DNA of 11,776 nt from Phycisphaerales bacterium (GCA_019747615.1 JAIEQQ010000543.1:1-11776), one strand, 5' to 3'; positions 1-5,181 are shown, counted from the stretch's first letter. Notes: generated from the letters alone by a model not told the origin. A program made the numbers and translations.

Positions 1-2
1 TC

Positions 3-350
3 TACAAGACCATCGACCCGCGTGCGACGTTCCTCAAGACCTTCTCCAAGCAGATCGCTGCGGACACGGGCAACCTCAAGCTCTACGAGATGTCCAGCAA
101 GATCGAAGAGATCATGGCTCGCGAGGTCGGTGCCAAGGGCATTTTCCCCAACGTCGATTTCTACTCCGCGACGACGTACCACTCCATCGGCCTGAAGCTC
201 GACCTCTTCACGCCCATGTTCGCCATGTCGCGCGTCAGCGGCTGGGCGGCGCATTGCCTGGAGCAGCTCGACGGCAACCGCCTCTACCGCCCCGCGGCGG
301 AGTACACCGGCCCGCACAACGTGCCGTACACCGCGATCGGCACCCGCTGA
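3..350 (+). CDS. gltA: Citrate synthase, C-terminal fragment
   Basis: This is the last 115 residues of a citrate synthase, the TCA-cycle enzyme that condenses oxaloacetate with acetyl-CoA in the cytoplasm. The frame is open from the left edge, so the start lies outside the window. The segment FPNVDFYSATTYHSIG matches the family's active-site block; its Asp (codon 156-158) corresponds to catalytic Asp362 of E. coli GltA. It is followed by LFTPMFAMSRVSGWAAH and by RPAAEYTG, which carries the conserved Arg that binds citrate. The ending, about 20 residues after that Arg, is normal for the family. The sequence cannot exclude a 2-methylcitrate synthase paralogue, but the long form with these motifs favours ordinary citrate synthase. 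The next gene starts 16 bases downstream on the same strand. Confidence 0.93.
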   Translation, partial: YKTIDPRATFLKTFSKQIAADTGNLKLYEMSSKIEEIMAREVGAKGIFPNVDFYSATTYHSIGLKLDLFTPMFAMSRVSGWAAHCLEQLDGNRLYRPAAEYTGPHNVPYTAIGTR

Positions 351-366
351 TTCATCGAGCCACACC

Positions 367-861
367 ATGACCGACAACGAGTTTCGAAAGCTGGCGCTCT
401 CGCACGCGGGCGCCATCGAAGGCGTTCACATGGGCCACGCCGATTTCCGCGTCGGCGTCCTTCACGGCGGCAAACTCAAGACCCGTGCCAAGCCCGCCGT
501 CTTCGCGGCGCTGGATTCGCCCGCCGAGGGCTCGGCCATGCTCCGCCTCCCGGCCGAAGTGCAAGACCGCGTGACGAAGTCACGCCCCGAGACCTTCGTG
601 ATCGCCAAGGGCGCATGGGGTGAAGCCGGGTGCACGTTCGTGAAGCTGGCCGATGTCACGCTCATCGAGCTCCGTCCGCTGATGCACGCCGCTTGGCTGG
701 CGCGATCAACGAAGCCTACAAAGCCCGGCGAGCCGGCGAAGTCCAAGAAGCAGACCGCCGCGGCGAAAGCCGCCCGCAAAGCCGTCGCGCGAGCCGCGAA
801 GGAAGCCAAGCGAGCGATCATCGAAGCGCCTGGCACAGGCGTGCGCGTCAAGCGAGCCTGA
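367..861 (+). CDS. MmcQ/YjbR-family protein with Lys/Ala-rich C-terminal tail
   Basis: This 164-residue protein has a MmcQ/YjbR (DUF419, CyaY-like fold) domain over about residues 1-113. Recognisable blocks are the start MTDNEFRKLALSHAGAIEG, HMGHADFRVG at 21-30, and GAWGEAGCT at 82-90 followed by the closing helix ending in AAW. Family members are often labelled DNA-binding, but their biochemical role is poorly defined and I do not assign one. Residues 114-164 form a low-complexity tail dominated by Lys, Ala and Arg, like the tails of bacterial histone-H1-like proteins; usual family members stop near residue 115-120. ATG at 367 is chosen because it directly starts the conserved helix. No clear Shine-Dalgarno is visible. 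It may be co-transcribed with the citrate synthase gene, but no functional link is evident. Confidence 0.85.
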   Translation: MTDNEFRKLALSHAGAIEGVHMGHADFRVGVLHGGKLKTRAKPAVFAALDSPAEGSAMLRLPAEVQDRVTKSRPETFVIAKGAWGEAGCTFVKLADVTLIELRPLMHAAWLARSTKPTKPGEPAKSKKQTAAAKAARKAVARAAKEAKRAIIEAPGTGVRVKRA

Positions 862-869
862 TCGCCCAC

Positions 870-895
870 CCTCCCTCGGTTCCTGCCGGGGGAGG
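870..895. terminator. GC-rich hairpin between convergent genes, possible terminator
   Basis: A 10-bp stem (870-879 with 886-895, one T-G wobble) closes a 6-base loop, starting nine bases after the stop codon of the MmcQ/YjbR gene. It lies between two converging genes, so it could serve either transcript. There is no T-run on either side, so intrinsic termination is not demonstrated; it may instead be a Rho-assisted or 3'-end-protecting structure. Confidence 0.4.
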
Positions 896-1003
896 TGCCG
901 CGCAGAGCGGCGGAGGGGGGGAAGACTGCGATGTCCTCGTTGTCACAACAATCGCCGCGGGTCTTCGTCCCTTGTGTCTGGCCGAAGATCGCGCCAACCG
1001 AAA

Positions 1004-1642
1004 TCACACAGCGCGCCGACGCCGCGCCGCGGCAAGCCCCGCGACCGCCAGCAACGCGACACTCCCCGGTGCCGGGATCGGCGCGATGCTGACCGCATCC
1101 AACGCCGGGCCGCGGGAGTTGGTGCCCGTCGTCGCTCGGAACGTGAGCTGGTTCGGCCCGCCGGTAAGGTTCGCGGTGACATCAACGAATCGCTCTTGCC
1201 AGTTCATGAGCTGGCCGTTACTTCCGCCGTGGATCTGGGTGTTCTCGGCGACGACGTTGCCGTTCCAGAGCACCTGCATGGTGAAGGCGAAGTTGCCGCC
1301 CCACACGTTGCCAGCCTGGGCCCAACTGATGCGATACTGCCCGCCCGGATTCAGGCCGGTGATGGCCTGCGAGATGGCGCTGGGCGACTGCGTGCCGACC
1401 AAATCGATCCAGTACTGGCCCTCAAACGCAGAGAACTGGAGGTTGGGCAGGGCGCCGTTGGGCACCGCCTGAACGAACTCGATGTTCCCCGGGCCCTGGT
1501 TCGTCCAGTTGCCAAACGTCTGGCCGCTGGCGACGGTTCGGAAGCCCGTGTTCGGCTCTTCAAAGCCGCCGTTAACAACCTGGGCGGAAACGCTCGAAGC
1601 GAGCGCGCACGACAACGCCAAAGCGAAAGCAGTCAATTGCAT
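1004..1642 (-). CDS. Secreted DUF642-like protein with PEP-CTERM-like sorting tail
   Basis: This 212-residue protein is predicted to be exported. Residues 1-20 form a signal peptide that probably cleaves after SVSA. Residues 21-187 resemble the DUF642/choice-of-anchor-C beta-sandwich: an opening VVNGGFEEPN, an inner GNIEFV, YWIDLVG followed by ISQAITGLNPGGQYRISW, and a closing GPALDAVSI. The C-terminus has PAPGS (190-194), an Ala/Leu-rich helix, and RRRR at 207-210. This is a PEP-CTERM-like tripartite tail of the kind common in Phycisphaerae, normally handled by an exosortase at the cell envelope. ATG at 1642 is preferred to an ATG 33 bases upstream because GGAGG sits six bases before it and the signal peptide then begins correctly. 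Ligand and partners are unknown. It runs towards the MmcQ/YjbR gene. Confidence 0.85.
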   Translation of the reverse strand: MQLTAFALALSCALASSVSAQVVNGGFEEPNTGFRTVASGQTFGNWTNQGPGNIEFVQAVPNGALPNLQFSAFEGQYWIDLVGTQSPSAISQAITGLNPGGQYRISWAQAGNVWGGNFAFTMQVLWNGNVVAENTQIHGGSNGQLMNWQERFVDVTANLTGGPNQLTFRATTGTNSRGPALDAVSIAPIPAPGSVALLAVAGLAAARRRRAV

Positions 1643-1677
1643 AGGATTCCTCCACAGAGCGGGATTCACGAACACTC

Positions 1678-1706
1678 GCTATGAAGATAATCCAAGCGAC
1701 TGCCAA
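1678..1706 (-). promoter_or_regulatory. Possible promoter of the DUF642-like gene
   Basis: On the minus strand TTGGCA (1701-1706) is followed after 17 bases by CATAGC (1678-1683). The -35 matches five of six consensus bases and the -10 only three. It would give a leader of about 30 bases that includes the GGAGG ribosome binding site. The weak -10 keeps confidence low. Confidence 0.3.
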
Positions 1707-1818
1707 TGCCAGAAAAGTCTGGGTTTTCAAGTCCCCTTTTCGCACATCCAGCGAAGAATCCGGCTGCCGATCGCCCGGCATTCCTCCGACCGCGTCGCTG
1801 AGATTGCTCGCCGCTTGG

Positions 1819-2658
1819 TCAAATGGCCGACGCCGTCGCCAGCTCGTGCGATTGCACGAACTCATCCGCCGCGGCGCTGACGAGCGTGCCATCGGCGCGT
1901 CCGACGGCGCCTACCTCAAACTCCAGCCCGTTGGCGATCGCGTACTGGACGGCCTTGCTCTGGACGATTGCGCCCACGGTGCCGCTCAGGCGCAGGGCGG
2001 TGTCGTAGCTGGCCTTGTCGAAGCGCCGGGCGTTTGAGTCCTTCGCCGGATCTCGCTCATACAGGCCACCAACATCTTTCACGAGGCGACACGAGGCGCC
2101 GAGGTTCCGCGCCAGGAACAGCGCAGTCAGGTCGCTGCCGCCGCGGCCTAGCAGCGTCGTCGCCCCGAACTCATTGACACCCACAAATCCCGGCACGACC
2201 ACGCAGTCCAGCGCTTCAAGGCGCGATCGGATCAACCCCGCGTCCACGCTGATCGCCAGGCTGTCCTGCGGCTCGCCCGCGGTCAGCAGGCTGATCTGGC
2301 GCGGCGTCAGGACGCACGCCTTCGTCTCCTGCTCCGTCAGCGCCAGCGCGAGCAACGCCGCCGCGGCCAGCTCGCCGGTCGAAAGCAACAACGCCGTCGC
2401 GGTCGCATCCGGCGCGTGACTCAGGCGCGACGCCTGCTGAATCAGCCGATCGGTCGTGCCATCAAGCGCACTGACGACCGCAACGACCTTCCATCCGGCG
2501 CGATTCCAGCGATCAACCTCGCAGGCACATTGCTGCACTTCGCGTTCATCGTGCAATACCGAGCCCCCGAACTTCAATACGACAACTCGGGCAGTGGCGG
2601 AAGTGGGGGGGCAACAGGTGGCGGAGGCTTTGGTTTCGGTGATGATGCTGGCGGTCAT
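1819..2658 (-). CDS. Aspartokinase-like amino acid kinase, catalytic domain only
   Basis: This 279-residue protein belongs to the amino acid kinase superfamily and looks most like aspartokinase, which phosphorylates aspartate at the entry to the Lys/Thr/Met pathway. Visible blocks are KFGGSV (29-34), VVSALDGTTD (61-70), STGE (93-96), GFVGVN (157-162), LLGRGGSDLTA (169-179), KDVGGLYERDP (194-204) and a closing GTLV (257-260). Ordinary aspartokinases read KFGGTSV and TDVDG(V/I)YTTDP, so the nucleotide loop and the aspartate-site loop differ. No ACT regulatory domains follow, and no homoserine dehydrogenase domain as in fused enzymes. ATG at 2658 is chosen over an upstream TTG (2679) because AAGGA lies six bases before it. 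It lies 464 bases downstream of the trans-sulfuration gene on the same strand and plausibly shares its methionine role. Substrate is inferred, not proven. Confidence 0.78.
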   Translation of the reverse strand: MTASIITETKASATCCPPTSATARVVVLKFGGSVLHDEREVQQCACEVDRWNRAGWKVVAVVSALDGTTDRLIQQASRLSHAPDATATALLLSTGELAAAALLALALTEQETKACVLTPRQISLLTAGEPQDSLAISVDAGLIRSRLEALDCVVVPGFVGVNEFGATTLLGRGGSDLTALFLARNLGASCRLVKDVGGLYERDPAKDSNARRFDKASYDTALRLSGTVGAIVQSKAVQYAIANGLEFEVGAVGRADGTLVSAAADEFVQSHELATASAI

Positions 2659-2670
2659 TGGGGATCCTTG

Positions 2671-2726
2671 AAGTGGCAAAGTGGCAAAGTGGCAAAGTGG
2701 CGGAGTGGCGGAGTGGCAGAGTGACA
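2671..2726. repeat. Tandem octamer array, AGTGGCAA type
   Basis: Seven direct octamers run without gaps: AAGTGGCA three times, then AAGTGGCG, GAGTGGCG, GAGTGGCA and GAGTGACA. The array starts 13 bases upstream of the aspartokinase-like start codon, so it lies in that gene's leader. Decay of the copies towards 2726 suggests expansion from the gene-proximal end. Confidence 0.95.
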
Positions 2727-2727
2727 G

Positions 2728-2783
2728 AGTGCTGAGTGCTGAGTGCTGAGTGCTGAGTGCTGAGTGCTGAGTGCTGAGTGCTG
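2728..2783. repeat. Tandem heptamer array, AGTGCTG x 8
   Basis: Eight perfect copies of AGTGCTG follow the octamer array directly, then a degenerate AGTGTGC. The unit resembles the neighbouring octamer (both contain AGTG), so one array may have arisen from the other by a change of period. Cyanobacterial genomes carry comparable short tandemly repeated heptamers (STRRs). Confidence 0.96.
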
Positions 2784-2815
2784 AGTGTGCTCTACTGATT
2801 TCGTCTCGAGCTCTT

Positions 2816-2915
2816 CAGCCCGGAGGGCTGGCCGAAAGTAGCCGGGGGTGGAAGCGAGTCTTCGAACGACACCCCCGGAATGGAGTTCATTTCCCTTGGC
2901 ACCCCGACGGGGTGC
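2816..2915. repeat. Cluster of three perfect hairpins, likely dispersed palindromic repeat
   Basis: Three perfect inverted repeats lie within 100 bases: CAGCCC/GGGCTG with a 3-base loop (2816-2830), CCGGGGGTG/CACCCCCGG with a 19-base loop (2842-2878), and GCACCCC/GGGGTGC with a 3-base loop (2899-2915). No convincing gene covers this stretch; the frame 2771-3001 (+) is an accidental translation of it. From memory, similar palindrome strings opening with an AGCCCGGAGGGCT-like motif recur in planctomycete intergenic DNA, so this is probably a dispersed REP-like element. No transposase is present. Confidence 0.7.
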
Positions 2916-3023
2916 TGCTTCTGAGACCCGTTCAACAGTGCATGCCGAGCGGGCAAGGCTCTACGCGTTGGACGGCCGATGCGGGGTGGCGATTGGTTTG
3001 AGGTCGCGAGTGTGCGCGTGATC

Positions 3024-3117
3024 AGTGGCGAAGTCGGCAAATGGCAAACGGCACGCGGCTGAGTTCAACAGTTGGCTGTGCTGTCTTGAGCTTCGCCACT
3101 CTGCCACTTTGCCACTT
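3024..3117. repeat. Degenerate and inverted copies of the AGTGGCAA octamer
   Basis: At 3024-3052 there is a decayed forward array of AGTGGCGA-like units. At 3094-3117 there are three inverted octamers; their complement reads AAGTGGCA, AAGTGGCA, GAGTGGCG and matches 2687-2710 in 23 of 24 bases. The inverted copy ends five bases past the stop of the trans-sulfuration gene, so the two arrays bracket the hairpin cluster and could pair in a read-through transcript. Together with the arrays at 2671-2783 this accounts for most of the 464-base gap between the two genes. Confidence 0.85.
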
Positions 3118-3122
3118 CCACT

Positions 3123-4352
3123 TCACACCGCCACCGCCTCGCGCTCCTCCACACCATCGGTCTCCGCGATCGCGGCGTCGATCGCACGCTCCAAATCTCC
3201 AATGATCTCCGAAGTATCCTCAATGCCGACGCTGATGCGCACCAGCCCGTCAGAGATGCCGAACGCCTCGCGCTGGGCCTTGGGCACGTCGCCGTGGGTC
3301 ATGGTCGCCGGGTGGGTGATGAGCGTCTCGATGCCGCCGATGTGCTCAACCAGCGAGCAGAGCTGCAAGCTGCGGAGGAAGACCTTGGCCGCCGGCACGC
3401 CGCCGCGGAGTTCGAAGGAGATGACGCCGCCGTGGTAGTTGCCGATGTGCTGCTTGCGTGCCAGCTCTCGCTGCGGGAAGCTCTCAAGCCCCGGATAGTT
3501 CACGGTCGCAACGCCCTCGTGGCTCTTGAGCCAGCGTGCGACGACCAGCGCGTTGTTGCTCTGGTGCTTGAGTCGCAGCGGCAGCGTCCGCAGGCCCTTG
3601 GCGGTCAGCCACGCGTTGAACGGCGTCTGGATGCCGCCGGTGCTCTTGCGGATGAACTTCAACCGCTCGATGAACTTCTCATCGCGGCTCACAATCGCCC
3701 CGCCCAGCGCTGAAGAGTGCCCCTCGATGTGCTTGGTCGTCGAGTACACCGTGATGTCCGCGCCAAGATCCAGCGGGCGCTGCAGCACCGGCGTCAGGAA
3801 CGTGTTGTCCACCGCCAGCGGCACGCCCGCCGCCTTGCAAACCTTCGCAACGGCCGCGATGTCCGTGAGCACGAGCAACGGATTCGCTGGCGACTCGATG
3901 AACACGAGCTTCGTGCTCTTGGTGATCGCGCGTGCGACCTGCAGCGTGTCCGTCGAGTCGACAAACGTGTGCGTGATGCCGAGCTTGCTGAGCAGTTGCT
4001 GAACAAGTCGGATGGTGCCGCCGTAGACCGCTTGGCCAACGACGACATGATCTCCCGCCTCCAGCAGGGCAAAGAACAGGGCGGTTTCCGCCGCGAGCCC
4101 GGTGCTGAACGTCACCGCCGGCAAGGCCTCTTCGAGTTCACCCAGCGCGACTTCAAGCTCGGTGACGCTCGGGTTGCTGACGCGCGAGTAGGCGTAATCA
4201 ACCTTCTCGCCGACCTGCTCTTGGTGAAACGTGGTGGACTGAGCGATCCCGCTCACAAGCGCCTGCCCCTGCCCGCGAGGACGTCCCGCGTGCAGGGCGA
4301 CTGTGCTGGCGGAGAAGGACGTTGCGTAACGCGTAGTCTGATCGGATGACAT
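3123..4352 (-). CDS. PLP-dependent trans-sulfuration enzyme (cystathionine gamma-synthase / sulfhydrylase type)
   Basis: This 409-residue cytoplasmic enzyme belongs to the Cys/Met metabolism PLP family (fold type I), which works on activated homoserine or cystathionine. Full family length is present. YSRVSNP (55-61) supplies the Tyr and Arg that reach the neighbouring subunit's PLP phosphate, AVYGGT (108-113) holds the Tyr that stacks on PLP, VDNTF (181-185) the Asp that pairs with the pyridine nitrogen, STTKHIEGH (204-212) the Schiff-base Lys207, and VRISVGIED (371-379) the substrate-carboxylate Arg372. The sequence alone does not separate cystathionine gamma-synthase from O-acyl-homoserine sulfhydrylase or methionine gamma-lyase. 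The upstream SAM riboswitch candidate favours a biosynthetic methionine role. ATG at 4352 has AAGGA eight bases before it, in the loop of a hairpin. The aspartokinase-like gene lies downstream. Confidence 0.92.
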   Translation of the reverse strand: MSSDQTTRYATSFSASTVALHAGRPRGQGQALVSGIAQSTTFHQEQVGEKVDYAYSRVSNPSVTELEVALGELEEALPAVTFSTGLAAETALFFALLEAGDHVVVGQAVYGGTIRLVQQLLSKLGITHTFVDSTDTLQVARAITKSTKLVFIESPANPLLVLTDIAAVAKVCKAAGVPLAVDNTFLTPVLQRPLDLGADITVYSTTKHIEGHSSALGGAIVSRDEKFIERLKFIRKSTGGIQTPFNAWLTAKGLRTLPLRLKHQSNNALVVARWLKSHEGVATVNYPGLESFPQRELARKQHIGNYHGGVISFELRGGVPAAKVFLRSLQLCSLVEHIGGIETLITHPATMTHGDVPKAQREAFGISDGLVRISVGIEDTSEIIGDLERAIDAAIAETDGVEEREAVAV

Positions 4353-4353
4353 G

Positions 4354-4371
4354 GCCGTGTTCCTTCACGGC
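4354..4371 (-). promoter_or_regulatory. Ribosome binding site held in a hairpin loop
   Basis: Immediately before the trans-sulfuration start codon, GCCGTG (4366-4371) and CACGGC (4354-4359) form a perfect 6-bp stem around the loop AAGGAA, which is the Shine-Dalgarno sequence. The start codon begins one base after the stem. Such a structure could display or mask the site depending on upstream folding; regulation through it is inferred. Confidence 0.55.
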
Positions 4372-4456
4372 ATCCAGAGACAGGCCGAGCTGATGCGAGC
4401 CGAGCGAACAATCGCCCAGCGTGTGTGCGTTGTGAGATGGAATCGGGGCAAGGGGT

Positions 4457-4521
4457 GCAACGTTGGTCGCGACCATCGAAGGTCACGAGCGTTGGACGTT
4501 TGCCGCGAGCCAATGCTCACG
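4457..4521 (-). promoter_or_regulatory. Leader hairpins after the riboswitch, possible expression platform
   Basis: Two hairpins follow the aptamer back to back. The first (4504-4521) pairs CGTGAGC with GCTCGCG across a 4-base loop. The second (4457-4503) has an inner 8-bp stem (4481-4488 with 4467-4474) and an outer GCAAACGT/ACGTTGC stem with one bulged A. No T-run follows, so a classic intrinsic terminator is not seen. Rho-dependent or translational control is possible. Confidence 0.45.
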
Positions 4522-4526
4522 CAGCC

Positions 4527-4668
4527 GCATCGCCTTTCCTTGTCCGCCGCGGCCATTGCTTTGGCCCGCGAGGTGGATTGGCTTGGCCTCGGCACCGCGT
4601 TCGGATCTTTGAGAAGACCGACTCGGTTGCCGCCCGGACTGAAAAGGCTGTCCGGGACTCTTGATGCT
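4527..4668 (-). ncRNA. SAM riboswitch aptamer, SAM-I/SAM-IV clan
   Basis: The leader of the trans-sulfuration gene carries the conserved SAM-binding core in order: ATCAAGAG (4665-4658), GGCAACC (4631-4625) and GGTGCC (4596-4591). P1 pairs GCATC (4666-4662) with GATGC (4531-4527). P2 is a perfect 7-bp stem CCCGGAC/GTCCGGG with a 10-base loop. P3 pairs TCGGTCTT with AAGA-T-CCGA (one bulge) across CTCA, outer CCG/CGG closing. P4 spans 4571-4547. GCCT in the P2 loop (4648-4645) can pair with AGGC just after GGTGCC (4589-4586), the position of the clan's pseudoknot. GGAAAG before the 3' P1 strand resembles the SAM-I J4/1 junction. The kink-turn arm of SAM-I (GGGA..TGGCCC) is missing, so P2 is closer to SAM-IV. 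Subclass is uncertain. It probably senses S-adenosylmethionine and lowers expression of the downstream methionine genes. Confidence 0.8.
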
Positions 4669-4674
4669 GGAACA

Positions 4675-4703
4675 AGATTACCGCGGGGCGGCGGAGCTGT
4701 CAA
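4675..4703 (-). promoter_or_regulatory. Promoter of the methionine leader
   Basis: On the minus strand a perfect TTGACA (4703-4698) and TAATCT (4680-4675) are separated by exactly 17 bases. An AT-rich stretch lies upstream (about 4717-4740). The predicted transcript start, about seven bases after the -10, is A4668, which is the first base of the riboswitch P1 helix. This agreement supports both calls. Confidence 0.7.
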
Positions 4704-4975
4704 TCGCATTGATCGCTAAATCCGGAAATGTGGATAAAACGATGAAAATAGCTTGCGCGGCTTGGAAAGTGGGATGGCCGGGTGGAAGTGCGGGTCGGCA
4801 ACCGGAAATCGGCAATCGGGAATCGTGAAGATCAGCGGGTCGGCGCGGCTGGCGAAACGCAGGCGCGGACAGCGTTCGTCGCTCGTCGTTGGATGTTGGT
4901 TGGCGTTCAGATCAAGCCGTCGCGCGCGTCAGCGCGTTCCCCGGTCCCGATTGCCGACTTACTTCCACAAACCAA
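4704..4975. other. Gene-free spacer between methionine promoter and tRNA-Gly
   Basis: No reading frame with coding character is visible here. The stretch holds an AT-rich patch with one perfect DnaA-box-like 9-mer (TTATCCACA on the minus strand, 4729-4737) and the TCGGCAA-type repeats with their inverted copy, described separately. The rest is GC-rich sequence I cannot assign. Confidence 0.5.
4795..4829. repeat. Degenerate tandem heptamers, TCGGCAA type, with inverted copy at 4945-4957
   Basis: Five heptamers run in phase: TCGGCAA, CCGGAAA, TCGGCAA, TCGGGAA, TCGTGAA. Bases 4809-4821 recur as a perfect 13-base inverted copy at 4945-4957. TGGAAGT precedes both copies when each is read in its own direction. 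The two copies bracket about 120 bases. Confidence 0.85.
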
Positions 4976-5047
4976 AGCGGGCGACGCGACTCGAACGCGC
5001 AACATTCAGCATGGAAGGCTGACACTCTACCATTGAGTTACGCCCGC
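4976..5047 (-). tRNA. tRNA-Gly(UCC)
   Basis: The minus strand folds into a full cloverleaf of 72 bases: a 7-bp acceptor stem GCGGGCG/CGCCCGC, D stem ACTC/GAGT, anticodon stem TCAGC/GCTGA with loop CTTCCAT (anticodon TCC at 5013-5015), a 5-base variable region, and a T stem with loop TTCGAGT. The discriminator is T. CCA is not encoded, so it must be added by tRNA nucleotidyltransferase. It reads glycine codon GGA, and GGG by wobble. Confidence 0.96.
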
Positions 5048-5055
5048 AGAGTGAG

Positions 5056-5084
5056 ATGCTAGGCGATCTCGTGCATCGCGACGA
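5056..5084 (-). promoter_or_regulatory. Weak candidate promoter for tRNA-Gly
   Basis: On the minus strand TAGCAT (5056-5061), nine bases from the mature tRNA end, matches four of six -10 bases. The element 17 bases further up (TCGTCG, 5079-5084) matches only three of six. The position is right but the sequence support is thin. Confidence 0.3.
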
Positions 5085-5120
5085 GCGAACGCACGGGGTG
5101 CTTCGTCAGCTCATCGGCGA

Positions 5121-5158
5121 GGCGCGACTCGGGGTCCCCGCGGCGAACGCCGCGCGCC
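5121..5158. repeat. GC-rich stem and ACTGGGA repeats between the divergent tRNAs
   Basis: GGCGCG (5121-5126) can pair with CGCGCC (5153-5158), enclosing a second stem GCGGC/GCCGC (5140-5153). Just beyond it, at 5164-5177, ACTGGGA occurs twice in tandem. The function is unknown; these lie in the 172-base spacer from which both tRNAs are transcribed. Confidence 0.5.
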
Positions 5159-5181
5159 TTACGACTGGGAACTGGGAACTC

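Noticed and set aside
630..1684. Two long overlapping + frames (630-1472 and 974-1684)
   Set aside because: They are antisense to the DUF642-like gene or overlap the MmcQ/YjbR gene; both real genes show domain motifs and these do not.
1709..1722. CCAGA-AAAG-TCTGG hairpin followed by GTTTT on +
   Set aside because: Looks like a small terminator, but the stem is only 5 bp and no + gene ends nearby; on the minus strand it has no T-run.
2656..2679. TTG at 2679 as start of the aspartokinase-like gene
   Set aside because: It would lie within the octamer repeats and lacks a ribosome binding site; ATG at 2658 has AAGGA at good spacing.
2671..2783. Possible CRISPR array
   Set aside because: The units are 7-8 bases and directly adjacent, with no spacers and no cas genes.
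2771..3001. Short protein-coding frame on +
   Set aside because: It begins inside the heptamer array and runs through the three-hairpin element, with no ribosome binding site or recognisable domain; treated as a repeat-derived frame.
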